DNA of 64,000 nt, from positions 232,181 to 296,180 of the forward strand of contig NZ_JAAOBY010000004.1 of assembly GCF_011365745.1 (NCBI RefSeq), read 5' to 3'. The notes beneath the pieces are model-generated. The model ran no database searches. It saw only the letters and a program-made list of their open reading frames with translations, and was not told the origin of the DNA. The DNA is from Flavobacterium turcicum (GTDB lineage: Bacteria; Bacteroidota; Bacteroidia; Flavobacteriales; Flavobacteriaceae). Both the position numbers and the translations under genes were made by a program. The number at the start of each line of letters is the position of its first letter. Positions within the stretch are counted from its first letter, which is position 1. This document shows positions 1 through 8,499 of this stretch, one piece after another.

Positions 1-240
1 GATGTCACTCGCAATCGGTCATCATTTGAAGATACAATCGAAGCTGTAACGGCAGAAATTCACATCATAGCCATCAATTCGGATTTGTTTTTTACAGCCA
101 GTGAAAATAAAGCCACTTTTGAGCAACTTCAAAAATTAAATAAAAAAGTCAGTTATCAAGAAATAGTTTCCATTCACGGACACGATGCTTTTTTGATAGA
201 ATACAAACAATTACACAATTTGCTTCAGGATTTATTCTAA
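1..240 (+). CDS. metX: Homoserine O-acetyltransferase, C-terminal end (partial)
   Basis: The open frame enters from the left edge and stops at 238-240, giving the last 79 residues of an alpha/beta-hydrolase. The segment NSDLFFTASE followed by SIHGHDAFLIE matches the end of MetX, where the Asp and the His (HGHDAFL) complete the Ser-Asp-His triad. MetX acetylates homoserine at the entry to methionine synthesis. thrA follows after 19 nt, so the two probably share a transcript, which fits because ThrA makes homoserine. Truncation is due to the window edge only. Confidence 0.88.
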   Translation, partial: DVTRNRSSFEDTIEAVTAEIHIIAINSDLFFTASENKATFEQLQKLNKKVSYQEIVSIHGHDAFLIEYKQLHNLLQDLF

Positions 241-259
241 GCTACAAACAAACAACACA

Positions 260-2674
260 ATGAAAATATTAAAATTTGGAGGTAAGTCGTTATCAAATGG
301 TGACGGATTAAATAAAGTTATTGCCATAATAACAGACAAAGTAAATCAGGGCGAGAAAATTGCAATTGTGGTTTCGGCACGCGGTAACGCTACAGATGAA
401 TTGGAGCAAATTTTAACCATTGCTTCTCAAAACGGAGATTACAAACCAATTTTTGAAGATTTTAAAAAATACCAGCAAGACGTTTATGATGCTGTTGATT
501 TGTCTGAGGAGTTTACCATTTTAGAAAAATTGTTTGAAGGTGTAAGTCTGATTGGCGATTATAGTAAAAAAATCAAAGACCAAATTTTGTCTAAAGGCGA
601 ATTGCTTTCGGCAAAATTACTAACGGCAATCTTGATAGAAAAAGGAATTCATGCTCGTTTTACCGATACGCGTGAATTGATAAAAACCGATGCTAAATTT
701 GGTGATGCACAACCCTTAGAACAACTTTCGAAGAAAAATGTGGTTGCTTTTTTTAAGCAAAATACTGAAAATACAGTAAGTGTAATCACAGGTTTTATTG
801 GTTCTACGACCAACAATGATACTACAACTCTAGGAAGAAACGGTAGTAATTATACTGCTTCGTTGATTGCGAATTATTTAAATGCCGAAGAATTACAAAA
901 TTACACACACGTTGACGGAATTTATACTGCCAATCCAGATTTAGTTGTCGATGCGAAGAAAATTGATCATCTATCGTTTAATGAGGCGAATGAGATTGCT
1001 AATTTTGGAGCTACTATTTTGCACGCCAAAACTATCATTCCGTTATTAGAAAAAAACATTCCGCTCCGAATTTTAAATACTTTCAATCATGAAAACAAAG
1101 GGACTTTAATTACTTCCAACTCTAACAAGGAGGGAATTAAAACGCTTTCGGTTCTTGAAAATGTGGCTTTGGTCAATTTGGAAGGAAGAGGTTTGCTTGG
1201 TAAAACAGGTGTCGATGCTCGAATTTTTAGAGTAATGGGCGACAACAATATCAGTGTGAGTATCATTTCGCAAGGTTCATCAGAGCGTGGAATAGGTTTG
1301 GTTGTGGCTGCTGACAAAGCTACTACTGCCATGATTGAATTGGAAAAGGAATTCGAAAATGATTTCTATTCGAAAGATGTCAATAAAATAACCGTGGCTG
1401 ATGATGTAGCTGTCATCTCTATTATCGGACAAGATTTAAGCACGTTTCACAAACCTTACACCGCATTAATCAAGAATAAAATTGTTCCGATTCTTTTCAA
1501 CAATACGGTGACGGGCAAGAATGTGAGTTTGGTTGTTAAAAAATCACAACTTCACAAAGCCTTGAATGTAATTCACGGAGAGATTTTTGGTGTAGCCAAG
1601 AAAATAAATATTGCTGTTTTCGGTCACGGTTTGGTGGGCGGTACCTTGATTAATCAAATTTTAGAATCGGCTGCAGCCATCGAAAAAAGAAAAGACATTA
1701 AGTTGAATGTATTTGCCATTGCAAATTCTAAAAATGTACTTTTGAATAAAAACGGCGTGACACCTAACTGGAAAAACGAAATTCAAACCAACGGATTCTC
1801 ATATACTATTGATGATGTGATTGCCTACGCAAATGAGCACCATTTAGAGAATTTGATAGCGATCGATAACACGGCAAGTGCTGATTTTGTTACGAATTAT
1901 ATTTCGTTAGTAGAAAATAGTTTCGATTTGATTTCGTCAAACAAAGTAGCCAATACGTTGAGTTATAGTTTTTATAAAAAATTACGAAAAGTTCTGGCAG
2001 AAAACCAAAAGACGTATCTTTATGAAACCAATGTTGGAGCAGGATTACCGTTGATTGATACTATTAAATTGTTGCATCTTTCTGGCGAAAACATCACAAA
2101 GATTAAAGGAGTTTTCTCAGGAACATTGAGTTATTTGTTCAATAATTTTTCGGCCAAAGACGTACCGTTTAGCGAGATTTTAAAAGAAGCCATCGATAAT
2201 GGATATACCGAGCCAGATCCAAGAGAGGATTTATGCGGAAATGATGTAGGGCGAAAATTGTTGATTTTGGCTAGAGAATTAGACTTGCAAAATGAGTTTG
2301 AAGAAATTAATATTCAAAATTTAATTCCAGAACATTTGCGTAGTGGAGATGTGGGAGAGTTTTTGAATAAATTGACGGAGTTTGATCCTATTTATGCAAA
2401 AATAAAAGCCGATCAAAAGCCAAATCACGTGTTGCGTTACATAGGCGAATTGTCAGGTGATTTGCAAAATGACAAAGGAAATCTCGAGGTAAAATTGGTT
2501 TCGGTTCCATTAGATACGGCATTGGGCGGATTGAAAGGTTCTGATTCTTTCTTCGAAATTTACACTGAATCTTACGGAGACCGACCAATTGTAATTCAAG
2601 GTGCTGGCGCAGGATCAGCAGTAACGGCAAGAGGTGTTTTTGGTGATATTTTAAGATTGTCTGATAAAGGTTAA
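260..2674 (+). CDS. thrA: Bifunctional aspartokinase / homoserine dehydrogenase
   Basis: 804 aa, close to the usual 810-820 of ThrA/MetL. It opens with the aspartokinase signature KFGGKS (residues 5-10); the kinase fills about 1-280, ACT-type regulatory repeats about 300-450 (for example NISVSIISQGSSE), and the homoserine dehydrogenase Rossmann motif GHGLVGG begins near 462. Catalytic-domain motifs ETNVGAGLPLI and GYTEPDPREDLCGNDVGRK are intact. It performs the first and third steps of the aspartate family pathway in the cytosol. Position directly after metX suggests it feeds homoserine to methionine synthesis. ACT domains imply feedback inhibition, but the effector cannot be read from sequence. 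Confidence 0.95.
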   Translation: MKILKFGGKSLSNGDGLNKVIAIITDKVNQGEKIAIVVSARGNATDELEQILTIASQNGDYKPIFEDFKKYQQDVYDAVDLSEEFTILEKLFEGVSLIGDYSKKIKDQILSKGELLSAKLLTAILIEKGIHARFTDTRELIKTDAKFGDAQPLEQLSKKNVVAFFKQNTENTVSVITGFIGSTTNNDTTTLGRNGSNYTASLIANYLNAEELQNYTHVDGIYTANPDLVVDAKKIDHLSFNEANEIANFGATILHAKTIIPLLEKNIPLRILNTFNHENKGTLITSNSNKEGIKTLSVLENVALVNLEGRGLLGKTGVDARIFRVMGDNNISVSIISQGSSERGIGLVVAADKATTAMIELEKEFENDFYSKDVNKITVADDVAVISIIGQDLSTFHKPYTALIKNKIVPILFNNTVTGKNVSLVVKKSQLHKALNVIHGEIFGVAKKINIAVFGHGLVGGTLINQILESAAAIEKRKDIKLNVFAIANSKNVLLNKNGVTPNWKNEIQTNGFSYTIDDVIAYANEHHLENLIAIDNTASADFVTNYISLVENSFDLISSNKVANTLSYSFYKKLRKVLAENQKTYLYETNVGAGLPLIDTIKLLHLSGENITKIKGVFSGTLSYLFNNFSAKDVPFSEILKEAIDNGYTEPDPREDLCGNDVGRKLLILARELDLQNEFEEINIQNLIPEHLRSGDVGEFLNKLTEFDPIYAKIKADQKPNHVLRYIGELSGDLQNDKGNLEVKLVSVPLDTALGGLKGSDSFFEIYTESYGDRPIVIQGAGAGSAVTARGVFGDILRLSDKG

Positions 2675-2732
2675 GTTGATTGATTTTGAAAAATCACAAA
2701 AAAATATAAGGATTTAATTGTAAATCAGAATA

Positions 2733-3353
2733 ATGAGAATTAAAGAGCTTGTAGTAAAAAATGGTTGGAAATCTTGGTTGATAATTCCATTTTTAGGCAT
2801 TGGTCTCATGGCTTTGTTTTTTAGTTTAAAAAATATAATCAAAATCCAAGAAGCTAAAGATTGGACTCAAACAGCTGCAAATGTTGAGCAAGTTAGTATT
2901 GATTCGAGGAAAAATTCAAAAGGATCGGAATCACATGAACTTATTATAAAGTACACCTACATTATAAATTCAAAAAAATATTCAGGTGGGAATTTAGCCT
3001 TTGGCTATAGTATGAATAATTTTGAAGATCATCAGGATTTATTTAGGAAACTACAAGAAAGTAAAAAAATTATGGTTTACGTTAATCCTAATGACAAGAA
3101 TGAGTCTGTTATAATACCTAATATAAATGGCTCTATAGTTTTTGTTCTGATATTTTCAATTTTATGGAATGCTACAATGATAGGTTCACTTTTAACATTA
3201 CTGTATGAAAATATTAAAAAATACATTCAAGTACTTCTGATTTTAATCTGGTTGGGAGGTATTTATTTATTATTGTCAGGCGCTACGAATATTGATATGG
3301 AAAGTAGTGTAGTTGTCCTGGAAAAAGTTAATTTTCATGCAATTGAAAAATAA
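2733..3353 (+). CDS. DUF3592-like membrane protein
   Basis: 206 aa. One membrane segment lies at about residues 14-32 and two or three more between about 130 and 185, flanking a soluble domain. That domain has the pattern of DUF3592 proteins: a W(T)-x-A start near residue 44, a Y-T-Y-x-I strand, and an NPNDKNESVI element where the family often has a NP-x-(N/D)-P turn. Role unknown. It sits between thrA and osmC without obvious link to sulfur metabolism. A similarly built single-TM protein occurs at 16125-16565, also placed between metabolic genes. Confidence 0.6.
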   Translation: MRIKELVVKNGWKSWLIIPFLGIGLMALFFSLKNIIKIQEAKDWTQTAANVEQVSIDSRKNSKGSESHELIIKYTYIINSKKYSGGNLAFGYSMNNFEDHQDLFRKLQESKKIMVYVNPNDKNESVIIPNINGSIVFVLIFSILWNATMIGSLLTLLYENIKKYIQVLLILIWLGGIYLLLSGATNIDMESSVVVLEKVNFHAIEK

Positions 3354-3427
3354 GAAATGATAATAATTCTTATGTTTTATTCCTTTTGTAAAAGGGGGAG
3401 TTGAGGATAAGTAAAATTTATAATAAT

Positions 3428-3853
3428 ATGAAAATAACATTAAACAGAGTAAACGACAATTTCCATTTCGAATTAAAAAACGAAAGAGGGCATTTGGTAA
3501 ACGTAGATAGCCGTCCTGAATATGGAGGAAATGATATGGGCGCTAGTCCGATGGAATTAGTTTTGATGGGAGTTGCAGGCTGTAGCGCCATTGATATGAT
3601 TTCGATTTTGAAAAAACAACGTCAAGAAATCACATCTTTCAAAGCTGAGGTTGAAGGCGAAAGAGTTCAGGTAGGAGAAGCAAAACCATTTAAAAACATC
3701 CATGTGGTGTTTTATTTAGAAGGTGATATCAAGGAGGACAAAGCCGCAAAAGCTGCACAACTTTCATTTGAAAAATACTGTTCGGTTTCCAAAACATTAG
3801 AACCAACAGCTACCATACATTACAAAGTAGTTTTGAACGGACTGCCATTATAA
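3428..3853 (+). CDS. OsmC/YhfA-family peroxiredoxin-like protein
   Basis: 141 aa from ATG 3428; an in-frame TTG 27 nt upstream is less likely. The two conserved OsmC cysteines are Cys52 (in GVAGCSAID) and Cys118 (in KYCSVSKTL). OsmC proteins reduce organic hydroperoxides through these two cysteines, while the YhfA branch is less well defined. Cytosolic, no signal peptide. Location inside the methionine/cysteine block may reflect redox protection, but that is inference from context only. Confidence 0.85.
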   Translation: MKITLNRVNDNFHFELKNERGHLVNVDSRPEYGGNDMGASPMELVLMGVAGCSAIDMISILKKQRQEITSFKAEVEGERVQVGEAKPFKNIHVVFYLEGDIKEDKAAKAAQLSFEKYCSVSKTLEPTATIHYKVVLNGLPL

Positions 3854-3974
3854 ATTATCCAATAAAAAAACACAGATTGCAAAGATTTACACAGATTTGT
3901 CAATTTGATTTTGAAATTTAAAACAATATGAATTGGTGCAAATTGGTGCAATTCGTGTTAAAAAATAAAAATAA

Positions 3975-5147
3975 ATGAACGATCAAGAATTTGGTTTCGA
4001 AACCCAAGCCATACGCAATCAGTTAGAAAGAACACAATATTTAGAACATTCGGTGCCTTTGTACCTCACGTCTAGTTTTGTATTTGAAGATGCCGAAGAC
4101 ATGCGTGCCTCTTTTGCAGAAGAAAAAGACAGGAATATTTACAGTCGTTACAGCAACCCAAATAACAACGAATTTATTAGCAAAGTTTGCGCTATGGAAG
4201 GAGCAGCAGCTGGTTTTGCCTTTTCATCTGGTATGGCCGCGGTGTATTCTACTATGGCTGCTCTATTAAGTTCAGGGGATCACATTGTTTCTTCGAGCAG
4301 TGTTTTTGGTGCCACGCATTCACTGTTTATTAATTATTTTCCAAAATGGAACATACAAACCTCGTATTTTGACATCAATCAACCCGAGACTATTGAAGGT
4401 TTGATTACGCCTGACACAAAAATTCTTTTTGCAGAGTCACCAACCAATCCTGCTGTTGATATTATTGATTTGGAATTGCTAGGAAATATTGCCAAAAAGC
4501 ATAATTTAATTTTAATTATTGACAACTGTTTTGCAACGCCTTATTTGCAGCAACCAATCAAATGGGGAGCGCATTTAGTGGTGCATTCTGCTACTAAATT
4601 AATGGACGGTCAAGGTCGCGTTTTGGGCGGAATAACCGTTGGCGATGCCGACTTGATTCAGAAAATCTATTTGTTTTCCCGACTTACAGGACCTTCTTTA
4701 TCGCCTTTTAATGCGTGGGTGTTATCAAAAAGTTTAGAAACATTAGCCATTCGATTGGACAGACATTGCGAAAATGCCTTAAAAGTAGCGGAGTTTTTAG
4801 AGAATCATCCTCAGGTGAATAAAGTGAAATATCCTTTTCTGAAATCGCATCCTCAATATGAAATTGCACAAAAGCAAATGAAGTTGGGTGGCAATATTGT
4901 TGCTTTTGAAATTAAAGGAGGATTAGAAGCTGGAAGAACTTTCCTAGATAAAATTAAATTGTGTTCGCTTTCGCCAAATTTAGGAGATACCAGAACTATT
5001 GTTACGCATCCAGCTTCAACAACGCATAGTAAATTATCTGTCGAAGAACGTTTGGCGGTAAGTATTACCGATGGATTAGTGCGTGTTTCTGTAGGTTTAG
5101 AAACCGTAACTGATGTAATTGCCGATTTGGAGCAAGCGCTTTCGTAA
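3975..5147 (+). CDS. metZ: O-acylhomoserine sulfhydrylase (trans-sulfuration PLP enzyme)
   Basis: 390 aa, the normal length for the Cys/Met metabolism PLP family. The Schiff-base lysine is Lys208 in HSATKLMDGQGRVLGG; the GQGRVLGG ending is characteristic of O-succinylhomoserine sulfhydrylase (MetZ) rather than cystathionine beta-lyase. YSRYSNP near residue 55 and the SSGMAA phosphate-binding segment near 79 are also present. It would join sulfide to acyl-homoserine to make homocysteine. Because an acetyltransferase (MetX) is encoded nearby, O-acetylhomoserine is the more likely substrate here. Cystathionine gamma-synthase activity cannot be excluded. Confidence 0.85.
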   Translation: MNDQEFGFETQAIRNQLERTQYLEHSVPLYLTSSFVFEDAEDMRASFAEEKDRNIYSRYSNPNNNEFISKVCAMEGAAAGFAFSSGMAAVYSTMAALLSSGDHIVSSSSVFGATHSLFINYFPKWNIQTSYFDINQPETIEGLITPDTKILFAESPTNPAVDIIDLELLGNIAKKHNLILIIDNCFATPYLQQPIKWGAHLVVHSATKLMDGQGRVLGGITVGDADLIQKIYLFSRLTGPSLSPFNAWVLSKSLETLAIRLDRHCENALKVAEFLENHPQVNKVKYPFLKSHPQYEIAQKQMKLGGNIVAFEIKGGLEAGRTFLDKIKLCSLSPNLGDTRTIVTHPASTTHSKLSVEERLAVSITDGLVRVSVGLETVTDVIADLEQALS

Positions 5148-5200
5148 CTGATAGATTTGGGATTAACGATTTTAGATTGTAGTTTTGGTTCAAACAATGC

Positions 5201-5214
5201 AATGTTTCATAATT
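5201..5214 (+). promoter_or_regulatory. Candidate Rrf2 operator, copy 1
   Basis: AATGTTTCATAATT lies 34 nt upstream of the rrf2 ATG and recurs with one change downstream of rrf2 (5675-5688). It sits inside the interrupted palindrome GCAAT-N8-ATTGC (5200-5217). Rrf2-family regulators bind such dyads as dimers and often control their own gene. Inference from position and repetition. Confidence 0.45.
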
Positions 5215-5248
5215 GCGAATCTTTTTAATACAATTCTAAAACAGTAAA

Positions 5249-5659
5249 ATGCTCTCAAAAAAAACAAAATACGGTATAAAAGCATTGACCTTTTTGGCGC
5301 GCCGAGAAGATCAAACTCCTGTTGCGATTGCAGATATTGCCAAATCTGAAAATATCTCACTCAAATTTTTAGAGAGTATTTTATTGTTGTTGCGCCATTC
5401 TGGTTTTCTGGGAGCCAAAAAAGGAAAAGGCGGCGGTTATTATTTGATAAAAGAACCGAAGGACATTAGCATGGCTAAAGTATATCGCATTCTGGAAGGG
5501 CCAATCGCCTTATTGCCGTGTGCCAGTCATAATTTTTACGAGCCTTGTGACGATTGTACTGATGAAGCCACTTGCGCCGTTCGTAAATTAATGACCGAAG
5601 TGCGTGATAATACGCTTATGGTTTTGGAAAATAATAGTTTAGCTGATATTGCATTTTAA
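5249..5659 (+). CDS. Rrf2-family transcriptional regulator
   Basis: 136 aa. The N-terminal winged helix opens MLSKKTKYGIKAL and contains KGKGGGYYL, the wing typical of the family. The C-terminal half holds LPCASHN, then EPCDDCTDEATCAVR: a cysteine-rich patch as in Fe-S-sensing IscR/NsrR-type members, with more cysteines than CymR. It lies between the sulfhydrylase gene and the sulfate-reduction genes, and near-identical 14-nt boxes flank it. A role as cysteine or Fe-S responsive regulator of the sulfur operon is therefore likely but unproven. Confidence 0.88.
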   Translation: MLSKKTKYGIKALTFLARREDQTPVAIADIAKSENISLKFLESILLLLRHSGFLGAKKGKGGGYYLIKEPKDISMAKVYRILEGPIALLPCASHNFYEPCDDCTDEATCAVRKLMTEVRDNTLMVLENNSLADIAF

Positions 5660-5674
5660 GTTTTAATTAGAAAT

Positions 5675-5688
5675 AATGTTTCGTAATT
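5675..5688 (+). promoter_or_regulatory. Candidate Rrf2 operator, copy 2
   Basis: AATGTTTCGTAATT matches 13 of 14 positions of the box at 5201-5214. It lies just upstream of the -7 box at 5702-5709 ahead of the exporter-cysHDN genes, roughly where the -33 region should be, a natural place for a repressor to block RNA polymerase. The flanks extend it to a near palindrome beginning and ending TAATTA (5665-5690). Confidence 0.45.
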
Positions 5689-5701
5689 AAAGTAAATATA
5701 T

Positions 5702-5709
5702 TATTTTTG
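5702..5709 (+). promoter_or_regulatory. -7 promoter box of the sulfate-assimilation operon
   Basis: TATTTTTG fits the Bacteroidetes TAnnTTTG box and is followed by GCAC-like initiation sequence. No clear TTG is seen at the -33 position, where the candidate Rrf2 site lies. Transcription would start about 60 nt before the exporter gene. Confidence 0.5.
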
Positions 5710-5773
5710 CACAATAATCTAGTAACCCGATAGGGTAAAAGTTTTTAAATTAAATTTTGTTGAATTGAAAGGA

Positions 5774-6676
5774 ATGAATAAAGAATTAAAAGTGAATAAT
5801 AATACCGAAAGCCCTGCAACAAGTTTTGTAGAGCGTTTATGGGTGCTCGTTCCTGCAATTTTGTTGATAGGATTATTGGCAACATTAGTGTACAACCACC
5901 ATGATGAATTTTCAGTGGATGGCTTGATAGCTGGTTTTGATCAAGAGTTTTTAATTTTTTTCTGTATTGGTGTATTTGCGCAATTAGTAGATGGAACGTT
6001 AGGAATGGGTTATGGAGCAACTTCAACTTCTTTTTTATTAGCGTACGGAATTCCGCCTGCCATCAGTAGTACAGGTGTTCACGTGGCTGAAATGTTTACA
6101 ACAGGAGCGTCAGCCATTTCACATCATCGTTTTGGAAATATCAACAAAAAGCTAGTAAGGCATTTGTTAATTCCAGGTGTTTTGGGTTCTATTACAGGAG
6201 CGTATTTGTTGTCGGATGTGATTGATGGAGAAGTGATAAAACCATTCATCGCTTTGTACATGATTGGTTTGGCAGTAATCATTATTAGGAAAGCATTAAA
6301 AAAGAATCTGGTAAAAAAGAAAACTAAAAAATTAGGTATTCTGGCAACTTTTGGAGGTTTTATGGATGCTGTAGGAGGTGGAGGTTGGGGACCAATTGTG
6401 ACTTCTACTTTATTAGGAAACGGGCGAAATCCAAGATATACAATTGGCTCAGTTAACGCGGCAGAATTTGCAGTAGCTTTTTCAAGTGGGGTAACATTTA
6501 TGCTTTTTGGAGGTATTCAAGGATGGCAAGTAATTATTGGATTGATTTTAGGAGGCGTAATGGCAGCTCCATTAGCCGCATTTTTAGTGAATAAGATTCC
6601 AAGGAAATCAATGATGATATTAGTAGGTGTTTTAATTATTCTTTTGAGTTTAAAAACCTTATCAAAACTGCTGTAA
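5774..6676 (+). CDS. TauE/SafE (TSUP) family sulfite/sulfur-anion transporter
   Basis: 300 aa from ATG 5774 (an in-frame TTG 9 nt upstream is rejected; AAAGGA precedes the ATG). About eight membrane helices are visible, with the two glycine-rich repeat motifs of the family: DGTLGMGYGATS near residue 73 and DAVGGGGWGPI near 197. TSUP proteins move sulfite, sulfate or organosulfonates across the inner membrane. Placed 15 nt before cysH, it may import sulfate or expel surplus sulfite; direction of transport cannot be read from sequence. Confidence 0.85.
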   Translation: MNKELKVNNNTESPATSFVERLWVLVPAILLIGLLATLVYNHHDEFSVDGLIAGFDQEFLIFFCIGVFAQLVDGTLGMGYGATSTSFLLAYGIPPAISSTGVHVAEMFTTGASAISHHRFGNINKKLVRHLLIPGVLGSITGAYLLSDVIDGEVIKPFIALYMIGLAVIIIRKALKKNLVKKKTKKLGILATFGGFMDAVGGGGWGPIVTSTLLGNGRNPRYTIGSVNAAEFAVAFSSGVTFMLFGGIQGWQVIIGLILGGVMAAPLAAFLVNKIPRKSMMILVGVLIILLSLKTLSKLL

Positions 6677-6690
6677 AACGAAATAAGATT

Positions 6691-7392
6691 ATGAGTAAAG
6701 AATTAGTAGTGGCATTAGCAGAGTATACAAAGGACCTTAGTTTAGAGGAAACCTTTGTTTATTTAGCTGCCGAATATAAAGATAAAGTTGTTTTATCAAC
6801 TTCTTTTGGTCAAGAAGACCAAGTAGTTACAGCAATGATTGCCAATAGTGGTGCTGAAATTCAAATTTTCACATTGGATACCGGTCGATTATTTCAAGAA
6901 ACGTATGATGTTTTTCATAAAACTCAAAAGAAATACAACCAACATATCAAAGTATTTTTTCCCGAGGCAGCAGCAGTAGAAAATTTACTGGAAACTAAAG
7001 GACCTAATAGTTTTTACGAATCGGTTGAGAATAGAAAAGAATGTTGCTCCATTCGAAAAGTAGTGCCTTTGCGCAAAGCTTTAAAAGGAAATTCAATATG
7101 GATCACTGGTTTGAGAGCAGAGCAATCCGAAAACAGAAATGATTTAGCACTATTTGAATACGATGCACATTTTGAAATTATCAAATTCAATCCACTCTTA
7201 AAATGGACTTTGAAAGAAGTAGAAGAGTATTTAGAAAAAAATAATGTACCACAAAATGCATTACACAAAAAAGGATTTGTAAGCATAGGTTGTGCACCTT
7301 GTACAAGAGCCATCACTCCCGATGAAGACATCAGAGCCGGACGATGGTGGTGGGAATCCAGTCATAAAGAATGCGGATTGCACCAAAAATAG
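6691..7392 (+). CDS. cysH: Adenylyl-sulfate (APS) reductase, Fe-S type
   Basis: 233 aa. The PAPS-reductase fold begins with LSTSFGQEDQV (PP-loop like). Cys118-Cys119 (KECCSIRK) and Cys201-x2-Cys204 (GCAPC) are the four ligands of the [4Fe-4S] cluster that marks the APS-reducing branch, and Cys228 in the terminal ECGLH is the catalytic residue. It reduces APS to sulfite with thioredoxin. This agrees with the neighbouring CysN lacking an APS-kinase domain: the cell appears to use APS directly rather than PAPS. Confidence 0.93.
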   Translation: MSKELVVALAEYTKDLSLEETFVYLAAEYKDKVVLSTSFGQEDQVVTAMIANSGAEIQIFTLDTGRLFQETYDVFHKTQKKYNQHIKVFFPEAAAVENLLETKGPNSFYESVENRKECCSIRKVVPLRKALKGNSIWITGLRAEQSENRNDLALFEYDAHFEIIKFNPLLKWTLKEVEEYLEKNNVPQNALHKKGFVSIGCAPCTRAITPDEDIRAGRWWWESSHKECGLHQK

Positions 7393-7425
7393 AATAAAGA
7401 AAGTAGAATAAAGAGAATAGAAAAA
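7391..7425 (+). repeat. Degenerate 7-nt tandem tract
   Basis: Five consecutive heptamers each beginning AGA (for example AGAATAA, AGAAAGT) start at the cysH stop codon. The unit differs from that of other tracts in the window but the 7-nt period is the same. Confidence 0.7.
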
Positions 7426-7462
7426 AAAATAATAGTGGTAAGATTTTCGTCGAGGTCACAAC

Positions 7463-7490
7463 AACCTTCAACTTTAAACTTTAAACTCTT
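7463..7490 (+). repeat. Degenerate 7-nt tandem tract before cysD
   Basis: Four heptamers of the form AACTTTA/AACCTTC end 12 nt before the cysD ATG at 7503. Same period as the tract at 7391-7425 with an unrelated unit. Confidence 0.7.
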
Positions 7491-7502
7491 AAACTAAAAA
7501 TA

Positions 7503-8402
7503 ATGAGTTCAGTATTAAAAACAAACGCTTTAGAAAGCGAAGCGATATACATTTTCAGAGAGGTAATTTCTCAGTTTGACAAACCGGTTTTGCTTTTTTC
7601 GGGCGGAAAAGATTCGATTACCTTAGTTCGCTTGGCGCAAAAAGCTTTTTTTCCGGCTAAAATTCCGTTCCCGTTGTTGCACGTAGACACAGGTCATAAT
7701 TTTCCGGAAACCATTGAATTCAGAGACAAATTGGTGGCAGAACTAGGATTAGAATTAATCGTTCGCAATGTACAAGACGCCATTGATCAAGGAAAAGTGG
7801 TTGAAGAAACCGGAAAATATTCTAGCAGAAATAGCTTGCAAACCACAACACTTTTAGATGCTATCGAAGAATTTAAATTTGATGCGTGTATTGGTGGAGC
7901 ACGTCGTGACGAGGAAAAAGCCAGAGCCAAAGAGCGTATATTTTCGGTGCGTGATGATTTTGGTCAATGGGACGAAAAAAATCAGCGTCCTGAATTATTC
8001 GATTTGTTAAACGGAAAAATAGAGAACGGTCAAAACGTACGCGTTTTTCCAATTTCGAACTGGACCGAGCTAGACGTGTGGAGTTATATCGAACAAGAGC
8101 AAATTGAAATTCCATCGATTTATTTTTCGCACAAGCGTAAAGTATTCTTACGTGATGGAATGATTTGGTCTCACTCTCCATTTGTTTACCAAGAAGAAAA
8201 CGAAGAAATCGTGGAACGTATTGTTCGTTTTAGAACGGTAGGTGACATGAGTTGTACCGCAGCAGTTGATTCTTACGCAGCAACAATCTCTGAAGTAGTG
8301 GGCGAAATTAGATCTTCAACAATTTCAGAAAGAGGCGCTAGAATTGACGACAAACGTTCAGAAGCAGCGATGGAAAAAAGAAAACAACAAGGATACTTTT
8401 AG
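7503..8402 (+). CDS. cysD: Sulfate adenylyltransferase subunit 2
   Basis: 299 aa, full length for CysD. The ATP PP-loop SGGKDSITL is at about residues 33-41, followed by HVDTGHNFPET and GGARRDEEKARAKER, all diagnostic. With CysN it converts sulfate and ATP to APS, the GTPase subunit driving the reaction. Lies between cysH and cysN on one strand, with 110 nt of repeat-bearing spacer on each side rather than tight coupling. Confidence 0.96.
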   Translation: MSSVLKTNALESEAIYIFREVISQFDKPVLLFSGGKDSITLVRLAQKAFFPAKIPFPLLHVDTGHNFPETIEFRDKLVAELGLELIVRNVQDAIDQGKVVEETGKYSSRNSLQTTTLLDAIEEFKFDACIGGARRDEEKARAKERIFSVRDDFGQWDEKNQRPELFDLLNGKIENGQNVRVFPISNWTELDVWSYIEQEQIEIPSIYFSHKRKVFLRDGMIWSHSPFVYQEENEEIVERIVRFRTVGDMSCTAAVDSYAATISEVVGEIRSSTISERGARIDDKRSEAAMEKRKQQGYF

Positions 8403-8462
8403 AATACCAATTGAAAGATTTAAGGATTTAAAAATTAAAAGATTTAAGGTAAGGAGTTTTTA

Positions 8463-8490
8463 AAACTTGAAACTTTAAACCTGAAACAAA
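8463..8490 (+). repeat. Degenerate 7-nt tandem tract before cysN
   Basis: Four heptamers starting AAAC (AAACTTG, AAACTTT and two more) end 9 nt before the cysN ATG. Less regular GATTTAAG repeats occupy 8414-8450. Confidence 0.7.
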
Positions 8491-8499
8491 AATAGTAGA

